Shown: piece after piece, positions 9,101 through 18,524 of the stretch
Layout of the letters: the number at the start of each line of letters is the position of its first letter
How positions within the stretch are numbered: the first letter of the stretch is position 1
Assembly: GCA_964368305.1 (NCBI GenBank)
Contig: CAYJAB010000005.1
Span: 8,765-72,764, forward strand
Direction of reading: 5' to 3'
DNA from: CAYJAB01 sp964368305
GTDB lineage: Bacteria > Bacillota_I > Bacilli_A > Erysipelotrichales > Erysipelotrichaceae
DNA length: 64,000 nucleotides
Notes under the pieces: generated by a model
Told to the model about the DNA's origin: nothing
What the model saw: the letters and a program-made list of their open reading frames with translations, nothing else
Databases searched by the model: none
Translations under genes and position numbers: made by a program

Positions 9101-12100
9101 ATTTTTACCAGAAATATTTTTAAATCCACCATACGTATATCCAACAATCGCACCGATTGCCTCATCACGGTTAACTGAACCTAAGTCTGTAATTTTTACA
9201 TTATTCACTGTTACATCCGTCATATTCCCAAGTAGAAGTCCAATAAATCCTGTCGCACCACTATAACTAGAGTGGAATTGACCAGTAAATCCATCGATTC
9301 TAATTCTTGAGATATCTCCAGAAACATTCGTGAATAACTCTGAAGCAGATTGGAATACAGGTGTTTGTAAACTTGTTACAGTGATATCTTTAAATAATAA
9401 GTTATCTAAACTTGATGCACTTGTAATCCATGTACCACCTGTAGCACTTGATGTTGCAAAACTTAAGTTTTTAAATCCAACATCAGAACCTGTTTCTTTA
9501 CCTACCATTTTACCTACTAAGATATTATGATATAAAACTGGTTCATTTTTAAAGTCAATCATTCCAGAAATCATAATATTTTCTGTTAGACGACTATGAT
9601 CTGCCATATAATCATTCCACTCAGTTAAATTACTAATTTCTTTAAATATACTTTCTCCATAGTCAATAACTGCAGTGATTACAGTTAATCCTTCTGTTAA
9701 TTTAAACTTATATGTATCAAACGCATTCAATGCAGTTGAAGTTTCAATGACTAGTTGTACTGAGTCATTTACAGGATGTTTTTGAATTACATAATGATAC
9801 TTCCCATCCGCAAAATCTGCTTCTGTCATTGACATTCCTTCAATTAAGAATGTCAGTGATGGATTGTTATTATCAATATAACCATCTAAATTCGTATCCC
9901 CTAACATAACTGCAAGTTCTTCGTAAGTTTTACCTTCATACCCAATTTCCAGCGCAACTTGGTATGGACGTGTAGAACTATTATCTACCTGTGCTTGAAG
10001 TACACTGACAGTTAAAGGGCTGTTTCCTGGAATTGCAATTCCATTTCCTTGCTGTCCATATAATAATTCATTTGTTCCGCTCTTATAAAGCATTGGCAAT
10101 TGACTACTTGAAAGTGAATCATAATTAAATTGTCTTCCCATATAAATCGTATTTAAATATGTAGAAGGTAGCCTTAATTCATCCGCACTAAATAAATAAT
10201 TTGCATCATCATTGTCATTTTCAGTCAATGCATTTGTAATTTGACCCTTATATCCGAAAATATTGTAAATATAATGCGTACCATATGTATCAAATCCAAT
10301 TAAACGATGTGTATTTGCAGCACCTGCAAATACATCCCCAATCGCTAAACTATCGCGAACGATTGCTTCACTTGAACCAATCAATCCACCAACATTTACC
10401 GATGAAGAGTTAATTGTGACATAACTAAATGATTTCATGACACCACTTGCATTACTTGTAATTCTTCCAACAATACCACCTACAAGAGAAGCGTCAGTTG
10501 TGATAGACCCATGCGAGTAACTTGAAATAATAGAACTTACAGCTCCATAACCTGCAATACCACCAATACCACCACTGTTATTTACATTCATGATATCCAT
10601 TGTTACATTTCTTGTATAAGAATTTAAAACTCCACTTGCAGATAAATATCCTGCGATTCCACCTGCTCTTACAGTAAATTTAGAAGAAGCAAGTGTAATT
10701 GTTGTATCTGATACAGAAGAATTTTCAATATGTCCATAACTTAATCCAACAAGTCCTCCAAGGTTACCAGAAGCTTTAATATTAGAATTTGTCATATGTA
10801 CATTTTCAATTGTTCCATATCTTGACATTGAACCGATTAGTCCCGCATTTTCATAACTTTGAGCTGAAGTTGCAACAATCGTTACATCATCATAAATGAT
10901 ATTTGTCATCTTTGCATTGTTTGTAAGATTATAGAATATATATCCTATTTCACTGCCCTCAACTGATAATCCTTTAACAGTATGCATACCAATTAAATTA
11001 CCATCAACATCATATTTTCCACCATCAAGTGATCCTGAGAATATCGTTCTCGTTGTACGATTTGTTTTAGACCCATTGATAATTGTAGCAGCTAACAATT
11101 GCGGATCTTTTGTAAAGTCAAGATCTGCTGTAATACGATAATTCCACTTCATATTGTCGTTCATAAGTGTCCATTCCGTTGTACTTGAAATTTCTTTATA
11201 GAACTTAATACTTCGTGTCATGTAATCAGTTTCTTCTGTTGCACTTGCTCCTGAATTGTTGTATGTAAAGCTTTCAATTTCATATGAACTTAAATACGCT
11301 CCATCAATACCTGGTGCAACACGCACTTGTAATACAACTTCATATAGTCCATCTTCCGCAAACTCTTGTGACAAGATAGACGTCACTTCTAATCCGATAA
11401 TAGAGAAATCTTCAATAGGTAATCCTTTTGAATTCTCCATTTTTATTACAATACGACCACTATCATTACCAAGTGGGAATCCATCTACTAAACCATCATC
11501 GACAATTTCAGGTTTAATTGCAGCTTCCACAACAGGTAAATTACGATACATTTGATGTTGTTGCATTGACACAGGCCATTCCAAACGTGGATAGAATCCC
11601 ATACCTACACTACGTTCAATCTCAAATCCATCTTGTAGTACACTTTGTTGCCATTGTACATCATGTAATAAAGTTAAATTCGCATAGTTAACATCATCAT
11701 ATGAATTATATGGAGAATACTCATATTGACTCAACATCCAAATGTTTTCTGATTGATTGAGACCATATACATTACGAATCATTCGAGTTTTAGTTTCTCT
11801 TTGAGGTGTTTTTTCATCATTATGTAAAATATACGTATCCCCAATATGATAAATATTTTCAATATTTGTTGAATAGTTTAATGGAGTGAATATATATGCA
11901 CTATCCACCGCAACCTCTTCTGGTTTATAAACATCAAATGCTGTATAAATATTTTTTATTTCAGCACCTGCCCAAACTTGAGCCATTGCCCCACCAACTC
12001 TATTAGATACCGGACTAATATCCATAACCATATCAGCTCCATCATTTGTGTAGACATAACCATTTTCGATTTCTCCACCAAACGCGTATCTTACTAAATA

Positions 12101-15100
12101 ACCCATTTCTTCATTTACATCTGTAAAGACGACATCTCTGTTAAATTCAATGACGAAATTTTTCAATATTCCATAATGATTTTGCGCAAATGCGCCAGAA
12201 TATCCAGGTCTAAACTCATTTTCAATTTTTATAAATATATTTTCAACCGTTCCATAGTTACTTGTGACAATCCCTGTAGGTGTAGCAGAAACATTGTTAT
12301 ATACAAGATTTTTAATTACTCCTGTATCCCCAATTCCTGCAAACAATCTACTGCTTCCTGTTTTTGTAATCACATGACCATTAAAGTCAATTGTTCCAAA
12401 TAACGTAAAGTCATAGTCACGGTCTAATGTAATATCCTCTGTAACTAAGAAGTTTCCATGTGGATTTTCAAGAATCTTATCAAAATCTTCTTTAGTAGCA
12501 ATTGTTTCATAAGAGCCCATCGTATTAAATATTTCACTATCTAATACAATTTCACTGCCACTATAAATACCTACAACTGATATTTGATAACTACTGTTTG
12601 GCACATAATTATCTCTTACGTAATTTAATGCAGCCGTATATCCTTCCTCTAAAGTATGTGTTAATGAAACCGCAAATTCTTCTACAAGCTCTGCTTCATT
12701 TGAAGAACTTGTTGGATCATATGTAAAATCAGGATCAACTAATATATCTGATCTTAAAACACGTACTTTAACAGTTGAATTCCCATCATTATCCAATAAG
12801 AATCCTTTTTTATCTAATACATCAATATCCGCATCGATATGATACCCATTTTCTATTGGATCAGAGTTAATTGTAAACCATTTAATATGATGTGTTCGAT
12901 AATAAGATACACTAATATAATAAACATCCTCCGGAACTTCAAAGTAAGTATTTCTATTAGCAAGTGTTGAATGTCCCACGTATTGTTTTTGAGAGTTATA
13001 ATACATTATATTCCATGTACTATTTGAAGATGTATTACTAAAATACACATCCCCTGGTTTTACAGGCATCATGTAAATTGTTCTTTGTGAAGAATAATTT
13101 ACTAGCTCTCCAGTTGAAGTGTTATGCACACCTTTACCATCTAAAATTTGATACTCTTCTCCATGATTTGTAAGTGTAATATCTCCCGTATGGTTACTTG
13201 CAATATCCATCACTTTGTCTTTATCCACATCAATATTGAAACCATAAACTTCAAATCCCCATTGCTCCATTGCAGCACGATCTGAAATTACAATTTTCAT
13301 ATATTTCGCATTATCTGGAATCATTGCTACAAGTGAACCACCACCCGTCGTATATACAGTAGAATACGAAATTAAACTTCGACTTGCATCATAGAAATAA
13401 ACACGTTCTTCTCCATAAACCGTATCAGAAATTGAAGGTGCGTAATATGCAGGCATCTCAATTTGAAGTGTATTAATATCTGTTGACGTTGTTAAACTTT
13501 CAATATCATAGAATTTTGAAATATAAATATTCCCTGTAAATATGTTCCATTTTTCAAGATCATCTGTAATTGTCCCATTGGCTGTATTTTCAATTCCAGT
13601 TTTAATCTCTTCACCTGTAACATTTAATACCAATTCATATGTATCATCTGATTTAAAGTTATATTCTAATTTATTCAGTGTAATATCCGCACTAATATCA
13701 CTACCCGCTTGAATTTGAAATTCTTCAAGTAAGTGATATGTTTTATAATTCGCAAACCCGATATCATTGTTGTATTCTGATGCACGAATTCTTACATCAT
13801 AATAAAGTCCTGGTGTTAATCCTTCAAATCGAATGTTTTGAAGAGGTTGATTTGTTTGGATTTTTTTCACATCTAAAACTGCATCACCGATACAAATTTC
13901 AATAAGAATTTCACCGTCTTTTAAAACAGTACCATCTTTATCAATAACACCAAAATCAATTAATTCAAATACATCCTTTGCTAAGAAAACATCAAATCCC
14001 TCTACAAGATACGGAGATAATTTCTTAGTTCTAAATGTATCATTAGAAACTTTCTTAGGAATTTCATATTCTACACCACTTTTAATTACAACAGCTTCAA
14101 AGTTATATGTATGTTCAGAAGATGTTTCTAATACTCCAGTATTTGCGGTAAATACCATCTCAACTGGTGTAAAGTATTCGCCTTCTACTCCTGTAGGTCT
14201 AACTTGGATTGCATCCCAAAGTGAAACTCCAACAAATTGTTCTTTCACACCTTTAAGTTCAATCACAAAACCTTCTTGTTCACCAATTACAATCGTTCCT
14301 GTTTCTTCATTGTATTCATACCCTAAATCACCCATATAAATATCGCTTAAGACTTTCTCACTTAATACGATATCTGCTACATGTAGATTTTTTGTATTGT
14401 TATAAATATCAATACGATACTCATCAATCAATGGGAAAATCTCAATTGTACTTTCCTCAGTAAATGTTAATCCAAATTCTGCAGTCGTATCTGTTGTATT
14501 ATATACTTTAGAATCTAATATTAAACTTCCGCTTGTAATAGACGCTGTATAAACTTGCTCAGTTTTAAGTACTTGATCTGTTTTTACAGGTAACATTGGT
14601 GAAGTAATACCATCTGGTTGTACATGATAATCCCCTACAACATAGAATTTATAACTTCTAGCGAATGCTAAACTATCAAAAGTAACAACATATTTTTTAC
14701 CATGTGATGGATTTGTAAGTTCTAACATTCCCAAAGGTGTGTCCTCACCAAATGGAATTTCATTTGATCCATCCTTAATCGTACCTGATAAATATGTTAA
14801 TCCTCCTAAGAAGTTTTCAACATAAATATCTAATGAATTATTAATACCACCTGTACCATAGAGTGCATTATCCACATCTTCCACTGTAAACTCAAGTGTT
14901 AATTTATCTGTAACATTCTCAACTTCTTCTACAGTAACTGTTGGTTGAAGTTTTGAAGTTGTTACATCTCCTTTAAATGACGTATACGGTGTATTTTCAA
15001 CTCTTAAAGGTAATTTATTTCCATAGCGGTCTACCGCATAAATTGAATAATCGTGAATTCCATTTGAACTTAAAATTCCTGCAAGTGAGGTAAAACTTGT

Positions 15101-16822
15101 ACCTCCTTCTGCCTGCGCTTTTTTAAGTACAGAAGATGTAATAAACACATCATCTGCTAATCCATCAAAATTTAAACCTAAGCGTGACACATAAGGTAGT
15201 GTATTTAATTTAAAATTTTCATAACTTGTATCTTCTGGATCATATGCACTTGAATTTTTAAGTGTTAAATTTGTTAATTCAAAACGATTAGAATACGCAG
15301 CAAACACATCCTCATAACTAACTACAAGTTCAGTTAGATTTCCCTCTTCAATCGATAAAGTTGTAACTTCATAAAAGTCAGACATTTCTGTAACTCTTTC
15401 ATAATAAACAGTTCCACTTCCGTCTGTTCTTTCCGCATTATACGAATATGTGAACTGAAGATAAACTGTCGTATCAGGTTGAATCGTGCTTAAAACAATG
15501 TCAGCAGCACTATTATATGTTCTTCTTAATGCAGTAGATTTCCCAACACCTTCATTTTTATCATACACTTTATAACCATCTTGTGTTCCTACTTGAACTT
15601 TATCTCCACGAATTTCACGGTAAACCGCAACCGAAATACCACGTCTTATTGCAGCACTTTGATCTTCAATTCCTAAATCTGCAGAAATAGAATATGTCCA
15701 AGGTTCAAATCCAGAAAGTGAAACAACTGGTGTTTTATAAGGAGGCGGTACACCTTCTCCACCTTCTCCTTCTTCACCTTCTCCTGGTTCTTCAGGATTT
15801 AAATCATCCCCTGAATCTCCATCTTCTCCATCCGTTCCATCTTCGCCATCATTATCTTCGCCTTCACCTTCACCTGGTGCAGGATCTGTTTGATCTCCAC
15901 CTTCTGGAGATGTACTATCTTCTAATTCATCATCTTCATCGTCTGGTTTATTTTCAGGGTCACCACCATCTGCACTATCATTTGATTCGTTCCCTTCATT
16001 GCCAGATTCAGATTCTCCATCTCCTGATGATTCTCCATCTGGTCCCCCCTCTGATTCATCTGAATCACCTGTATTATTTGTAGGATTTCCATCAAGTAAA
16101 TCTTCTATTTCTTGTTTTTCATCTTCTGTATCTTCATTATTTTCAGTATTATCAATCAACTCATCAAGCAATCCCAACGCTTCTAAAAAATCACGGTATG
16201 AATAAATATTATCCCCAATTTGAATCGTTGCATCAAATGTTTGTCCAATTGAATCAAATCTTAAAATACCCTCATCATAGTAATAAAAGCGAATCGCTTC
16301 ATTTGTAAAATTCACAATACTATTTGAAGGAATTAAAAACTCTCCCATAGGATTTTTAAAAATCGCATCTTGAGAGTTCATATGTAATCCGTTTTCCAAA
16401 GCAACAAGAATAAAATCCTCGTCATCTGCTTGCGTTAAATCCGCATTAAACGTATACCCATCATTGATATATAATCCATTATAACTTTCTACAATATCGA
16501 ATCGATCTGATACAAGCCAAAAATTATGATTTAAGAAACTTAATGTTCTACCATCATTAATATACATTGGATAACTCATATCAATCGTTGTATTAGATTC
16601 TGCCATATAATATCTTCCTAAAGAAGAATATATAAACTCATCATTTTCAATATAAAGCAGTTCTTTATCTTTTCCACCTTCCATTGAAAGTGAAGTAGCT
16701 ATTTCATTATCACCAAATGTAACATAACCATTATCATTTACTAATATAATTGCAGGATTCGCTGCAACAACCATCATCATACATGCAATAATGATAATGA
16801 TTAGGGTCAACAATCTTTTCAT
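6155..16822 (-). CDS. Giant membrane-anchored surface protein (3,555 residues), last gene of the F1-like ATPase operon
   Basis: N-terminal membrane helix (about residues 3-23, 'LLTLIIIIIACMMMVVAA'), then a beta-rich domain to about 220, a Glu/Asp/Gly-rich linker (about 222-360), and a series of Fn3-like and other beta domains to about 1,400. Three stretches of GLUG-like/right-handed beta-helix repeats follow (about 1,450-1,575, 1,985-2,175, 2,520-2,890; recurring G-G-[LIV]-[IV]-G and 'NAGGVIG'). A dockerin-like calcium loop 'GDTNLDGYIDNN' is near 2,305. The C-terminus has a second membrane helix and a basic tail ('ILASLGFVAVAIFAMMYLKL'), without LPXTG. Both ends are thus membrane-bound, with about 3,500 residues outside. 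The first 360 residues share their layout with the 2,079- and 519-residue proteins of the operon. No enzyme domain was recognised; adhesion or a mechanical role is inferred. Confidence 0.85.
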   Translation of the reverse strand: MKRLLTLIIIIIACMMMVVAANPAIILVNDNGYVTFGDNEIATSLSMEGGKDKELLYIENDEFIYSSLGRYYMAESNTTIDMSYPMYINDGRTLSFLNHNFWLVSDRFDIVESYNGLYINDGYTFNADLTQADDEDFILVALENGLHMNSQDAIFKNPMGEFLIPSNSIVNFTNEAIRFYYYDEGILRFDSIGQTFDATIQIGDNIYSYRDFLEALGLLDELIDNTENNEDTEDEKQEIEDLLDGNPTNNTGDSDESEGGPDGESSGDGESESGNEGNESNDSADGGDPENKPDDEDDELEDSTSPEGGDQTDPAPGEGEGEDNDGEDGTDGEDGDSGDDLNPEEPGEGEEGEGGEGVPPPYKTPVVSLSGFEPWTYSISADLGIEDQSAAIRRGISVAVYREIRGDKVQVGTQDGYKVYDKNEGVGKSTALRRTYNSAADIVLSTIQPDTTVYLQFTYSYNAERTDGSGTVYYERVTEMSDFYEVTTLSIEEGNLTELVVSYEDVFAAYSNRFELTNLTLKNSSAYDPEDTSYENFKLNTLPYVSRLGLNFDGLADDVFITSSVLKKAQAEGGTSFTSLAGILSSNGIHDYSIYAVDRYGNKLPLRVENTPYTSFKGDVTTSKLQPTVTVEEVENVTDKLTLEFTVEDVDNALYGTGGINNSLDIYVENFLGGLTYLSGTIKDGSNEIPFGEDTPLGMLELTNPSHGKKYVVTFDSLAFARSYKFYVVGDYHVQPDGITSPMLPVKTDQVLKTEQVYTASITSGSLILDSKVYNTTDTTAEFGLTFTEESTIEIFPLIDEYRIDIYNNTKNLHVADIVLSEKVLSDIYMGDLGYEYNEETGTIVIGEQEGFVIELKGVKEQFVGVSLWDAIQVRPTGVEGEYFTPVEMVFTANTGVLETSSEHTYNFEAVVIKSGVEYEIPKKVSNDTFRTKKLSPYLVEGFDVFLAKDVFELIDFGVIDKDGTVLKDGEILIEICIGDAVLDVKKIQTNQPLQNIRFEGLTPGLYYDVRIRASEYNNDIGFANYKTYHLLEEFQIQAGSDISADITLNKLEYNFKSDDTYELVLNVTGEEIKTGIENTANGTITDDLEKWNIFTGNIYISKFYDIESLTTSTDINTLQIEMPAYYAPSISDTVYGEERVYFYDASRSLISYSTVYTTGGGSLVAMIPDNAKYMKIVISDRAAMEQWGFEVYGFNIDVDKDKVMDIASNHTGDITLTNHGEEYQILDGKGVHNTSTGELVNYSSQRTIYMMPVKPGDVYFSNTSSNSTWNIMYYNSQKQYVGHSTLANRNTYFEVPEDVYYISVSYYRTHHIKWFTINSDPIENGYHIDADIDVLDKKGFLLDNDGNSTVKVRVLRSDILVDPDFTYDPTSSSNEAELVEEFAVSLTHTLEEGYTAALNYVRDNYVPNSSYQISVVGIYSGSEIVLDSEIFNTMGSYETIATKEDFDKILENPHGNFLVTEDITLDRDYDFTLFGTIDFNGHVITKTGSSRLFAGIGDTGVIKNLVYNNVSATPTGIVTSNYGTVENIFIKIENEFRPGYSGAFAQNHYGILKNFVIEFNRDVVFTDVNEEMGYLVRYAFGGEIENGYVYTNDGADMVMDISPVSNRVGGAMAQVWAGAEIKNIYTAFDVYKPEEVAVDSAYIFTPLNYSTNIENIYHIGDTYILHNDEKTPQRETKTRMIRNVYGLNQSENIWMLSQYEYSPYNSYDDVNYANLTLLHDVQWQQSVLQDGFEIERSVGMGFYPRLEWPVSMQQHQMYRNLPVVEAAIKPEIVDDGLVDGFPLGNDSGRIVIKMENSKGLPIEDFSIIGLEVTSILSQEFAEDGLYEVVLQVRVAPGIDGAYLSSYEIESFTYNNSGASATEETDYMTRSIKFYKEISSTTEWTLMNDNMKWNYRITADLDFTKDPQLLAATIINGSKTNRTTRTIFSGSLDGGKYDVDGNLIGMHTVKGLSVEGSEIGYIFYNLTNNAKMTNIIYDDVTIVATSAQSYENAGLIGSMSRYGTIENVHMTNSNIKASGNLGGLVGLSYGHIENSSVSDTTITLASSKFTVRAGGIAGYLSASGVLNSYTRNVTMDIMNVNNSGGIGGIAGYGAVSSIISSYSHGSITTDASLVGGIVGRITSNASGVMKSFSYVTINSSSVNVGGLIGSSEAIVRDSLAIGDVFAGAANTHRLIGFDTYGTHYIYNIFGYKGQITNALTENDNDDANYLFSADELRLPSTYLNTIYMGRQFNYDSLSSSQLPMLYKSGTNELLYGQQGNGIAIPGNSPLTVSVLQAQVDNSSTRPYQVALEIGYEGKTYEELAVMLGDTNLDGYIDNNNPSLTFLIEGMSMTEADFADGKYHYVIQKHPVNDSVQLVIETSTALNAFDTYKFKLTEGLTVITAVIDYGESIFKEISNLTEWNDYMADHSRLTENIMISGMIDFKNEPVLYHNILVGKMVGKETGSDVGFKNLSFATSSATGGTWITSASSLDNLLFKDITVTSLQTPVFQSASELFTNVSGDISRIRIDGFTGQFHSSYSGATGFIGLLLGNMTDVTVNNVKITDLGSVNRDEAIGAIVGYTYGGFKNISGKNITIEAKDSYNVGGLIGYVNGVYPEEYTPSENATLENITVKGKYYAGGFIGNALNINGMSNVSIKNADVTADSKTVAINPSAGGLFGRLYNIAGNSSNISADNVKVTSIAAHATVRPYAGGIAGTDYYNDTISNLKVTNSNIFGENAVGGITGYSLSTNYIGVTIENTDIVQYTDSESMPTDLMGAAGVIGHLTGNYYQRDIMVRDTRVSADNNAGGVIGSTHAENESSRVLVGNIYIAEDVTITATNENAGGIVGVTTRYTITDAAIGANVIALNSNAGGVIGNVRKEVDDAAYQTLKGIYIRGTVSADTKAAGVIGTSGNDVILETNNIDGIIIAADLESDENFNLIMNTQNISGITSGNVSILDSLLINGRDVNDVVDSADLTVGTFVGASEFSDPSFYTAHKFDDISTANLSVSGNAYMPFITNNDGVIHAGSNVYNGKNVGILLPQDGARNKETVVYTSGVDSVNIETIHNTITIDGAEHILDESYKIGDYYVITYGYDFKPTSSIEVEGITYTTKDLAFTVMTNNVTYYFEQDGLLKFGGLATVVPQIVQYNGSNLSKPLHMWQGDVVCEDGIVYTLDAGTVVPKDSATLLAPKEIAAESRPLFEYISGLRTYYYVSDYIELGESERLVVNYRLLQLYGNDYPVFTSQNAEYGTYLLSEYGDERYFALMDQDTKQFTNYFSNLTVGKFRLTGINHTSNNFNFPYPIMVARYDDGSVAVWNYADGIVLYDSTPQPDITTFAMDFLGGLMNPLFGSKIISDTSYVNSLEALNEYYDENGISVENAGSLLVNSNSLALNGDSTGTNEVLASLPDSASYSTENGLYANGNALEVNGDVVYVENEGVYVDNKLVYKETKTQSEDSTEGESTTSVSLEKVESDVKPILSDFTIVMNPYTGKYEIAKTEDALERKEYIESNEDVVLYEDSDVNTEEKDPFSIGNIFTAVFNSQDQNGIVILASLGFVAVAIFAMMYLKLRKTK
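8150..9260 (-). repeat. GLUG-like beta-helix repeats inside the giant protein (distal block)
   Basis: The encoded segment repeats a unit of about 30-45 residues around G-G-[LIFV]-[IVF]-G followed by 'xxxIxNVxVxxxxI': examples are 'NVGGLIGYVNG', 'YAGGFIGNAL', 'YAGGIAGTDYY', 'NAVGGITGYS', 'NAGGVIGSTHA', 'NAGGIVGVTT' and 'KAAGVIGTSGN'. The periodicity is typical of right-handed beta-helices in bacterial adhesins. Confidence 0.7.
10300..10870 (-). repeat. GLUG-like beta-helix repeats inside the giant protein (middle block)
   Basis: Five or six repeats: 'AGLIGSMSRYGTIENV', 'LGGLVGLSYGHIENSSV', 'RAGGIAGYLSASGVLNSY', 'GGIGGIAGYGAVSSIISSY', 'LVGGIVGRITS' and 'NVGGLIGSSEAIVRDS'. These match the GLUG motif layout of a Gly-Gly-hydrophobic-Gly turn followed by a beta strand. 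Confidence 0.75.
15745..16160 (-). repeat. Acidic, glycine-rich linker coding region in the giant protein
   Basis: Encodes about 140 residues made almost only of Glu, Asp, Gly, Ser, Asn and Pro (for example 'GEGEGEDNDGEDGTDGEDG'). It separates the N-terminal beta domain from the Fn3-like region and is likely disordered, extended and able to bind divalent cations. Confidence 0.85.
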
Positions 16823-16842
16823 AAAAACCTCCTATTTACCTA

Positions 16843-17625
16843 CTATTCAAAAATACTATCTAATAAATCCACTTCAGAAAATAGAAGAGATTTTGTCCCA
16901 TTATTTAAAGTAACTACCCCATTAAATAATTGAACTGTATAATCTGTACCTGCCTTCACTTCAACTTCAGTAGTTGCTTGTTCTACATCCATCTCTTTAT
17001 CACCATAATCAAATACTGTCGTATAATTGTTGTAATCTGCCTCTACATAAGATAAAGGAGCCAAATCGAAATAGTATCCGTTAAACTCAGCAGAAGTTTC
17101 TTCTAAAAACACAAAATAATCCTCGCCATCATATAAAAATCCTGGATTTAAAATTACCTCTTCCCCATTAAATGAGGCAATGATAGAATTATTTTCAATC
17201 TTTATTTCAGTAAAACGATCTACTTTTTTAGAAGTCGCATTACGAGGATCTACATAAACCATACTTTTAGGTAAAATAATCTTTTGCGTATTTTCAACAT
17301 ACAATACTAAAGATGTCATCACCTTCTCAGTATCATTTTGATATAATATCGTTTCATGATCCATATTTTCCTTCAAGGTTGCGTTTGAATCAAACTCGTA
17401 TATAGAATTCGCATAATACTGTACTACGTTCCCATTCAATTTATACGATGATTCCTTTTCCACAAAGAAATAGACAAACGCTGCAATACCTAGTGCAATC
17501 GCAACTAAAAATGCACTCTTTTGTAAAAGATCATTCACTTTATTATTTTTCTTTCTTTTTTCTAATGTTTCCTCAATAAATGATTCAGCATTTTCTTTTA
17601 AATCATTCTTCACTAACTTCTTCAA
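16843..17625 (-). CDS. Bitopic membrane protein with extracellular beta domain, F1-like ATPase operon
   Basis: A 260-residue protein: a charged, probably helical cytoplasmic segment (1-35), one membrane helix (about 37-57, 'SAFLVAIALGIAAFVYFFV') and an extracellular beta-rich domain of about 200 residues. This domain has the same size and pattern as the N-terminal domains of the 519-, 2,079- and 3,555-residue proteins ('DYFVFLEE', terminal 'GVVTLNNGTKSLLFSEVDLL'), but here it stands alone without linker or Fn3 domains. The start is TTG at 17625, overlapping the previous gene by 23 bases, supported by AAAGGAGAG upstream. It may be the minimal unit or cap of the surface assembly, with its cytoplasmic helix contacting the ATPase. 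Function unknown. Confidence 0.75.
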   Translation of the reverse strand: MKKLVKNDLKENAESFIEETLEKRKKNNKVNDLLQKSAFLVAIALGIAAFVYFFVEKESSYKLNGNVVQYYANSIYEFDSNATLKENMDHETILYQNDTEKVMTSLVLYVENTQKIILPKSMVYVDPRNATSKKVDRFTEIKIENNSIIASFNGEEVILNPGFLYDGEDYFVFLEETSAEFNGYYFDLAPLSYVEADYNNYTTVFDYGDKEMDVEQATTEVEVKAGTDYTVQLFNGVVTLNNGTKSLLFSEVDLLDSIFE

Positions 17626-18157
17626 ATTTTACTCTCCTTTCGTTTGATATATACTCAATTTCCGAAATAAATACATAGAGACTATATAAAAGCACTAAGA
17701 TTCCAATAATTGCATATGCAACTACATATGAAACTGATACATCAAACTGCACAATATAACTAAACAAGATGTTTGAGGCAACTATGCCCGCAAATTGAAT
17801 CGATACACTAAGTGCTTGATTCACCATCTCCATTATGTTCTTATTTATAATAATCGTAAATATACATAACACGCCAAATGCTATGTAGTGTATTAAATCT
17901 AAAGGTCTAAATCCAAAGACATAAATAAACAATAGACAAAGTTTAAGCCAAGCACATCCCATTTTTACAGCAAGTGTTGGTGTTAAATGGAAAAAGATTC
18001 CAATTGTCTTAAAGTGCTTATTATCCGTCCATAGGTTTCTACCCAAATAGAGGATAAGAGTAAACATAAGGACTGTAACTGCCAATAATACAATAATATA
18101 TGGCACCAAAGGCCTCATTAAATACAAAATTAATGTGAACATTTCATTAAAACTCAT
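17603..18157 (-). CDS. Polytopic membrane protein of the F1-like ATPase operon
   Basis: A 184-residue protein with about five hydrophobic segments and a charged C-terminal tail ('ISNERRVKFEEVSEE'). I recognise no family. It stands where no standard ATP synthase gene would be, after the epsilon-like gene. Its topology is like that of subunit a, the stator channel of F-type ATPases, but no Arg lies inside a membrane segment in a pattern resembling the essential helix-5 Arg, so proton conduction like subunit a is unlikely. It could be a structural stator or a membrane base for the surface proteins. The start at 18157 is preferred over 18175 because AAGGAGAG lies 5 bases upstream. Confidence 0.7.
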   Translation of the reverse strand: MSFNEMFTLILYLMRPLVPYIIVLLAVTVLMFTLILYLGRNLWTDNKHFKTIGIFFHLTPTLAVKMGCAWLKLCLLFIYVFGFRPLDLIHYIAFGVLCIFTIIINKNIMEMVNQALSVSIQFAGIVASNILFSYIVQFDVSVSYVVAYAIIGILVLLYSLYVFISEIEYISNERRVKFEEVSEE

Positions 18158-18175
18158 GCTTACTCTCCTTCTCAA

Positions 18176-18517
18176 CTATTCTTGTGTTGTTTCTTCTAAC
18201 TCTTTTTCTTCCATTTCTTCTTCTAGTTTGGCAATGACTTCATCAACGCCTTCTTCTTCTATTAATAACGTAAACTCATTAAACTGATGTTTATAATATC
18301 CAATAATATTTTTATGCACAATCTCATCTTCATCTGTAAGAAAGATTACATCCCCATCAATTTTACCTAAAGTTGGCGCATAATCTTCCATGATTAATAA
18401 GACATATCCTTTTGAATGAATACGTACAGCACGAATCCCCTGCGTAATCTCAATACCTTCTTTATAATCAATTACACGACCCGTTATTTTTCCAATTAAT
18501 CCTTCTTGATTTTCCAT
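18176..18517 (-). CDS. Epsilon-like small subunit of the F1-like ATPase
   Basis: A 113-residue protein in the epsilon position (directly after beta, 7 bases apart). Residues about 25-90 have the length and alternating hydrophobic pattern of the epsilon beta-sandwich ('IRAVRIHSKGYVLLIMEDY', then 'GDVIFLTDED', 'NEFTLLIEEE'). The C-terminal 25 residues are Glu-rich and helical ('EEEMEEKELEETT') rather than the usual basic helical hairpin, so an inhibitory role like that of true epsilon is doubtful. Identity rests mainly on gene order; direct similarity is weak. If correct it would sit at the foot of the gamma rotor facing the c-like ring. Confidence 0.5.
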   Translation of the reverse strand: MENQEGLIGKITGRVIDYKEGIEITQGIRAVRIHSKGYVLLIMEDYAPTLGKIDGDVIFLTDEDEIVHKNIIGYYKHQFNEFTLLIEEEGVDEVIAKLEEEMEEKELEETTQE

Positions 18518-18524
18518 AAGACAC

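Noticed and set aside
15694..16205. Plus-strand open frames rich in Leu/His and Ser/Pro opposite the acidic linker
   Set aside because: They mirror the repetitive linker codons of the giant gene; no ribosome site and biased composition.
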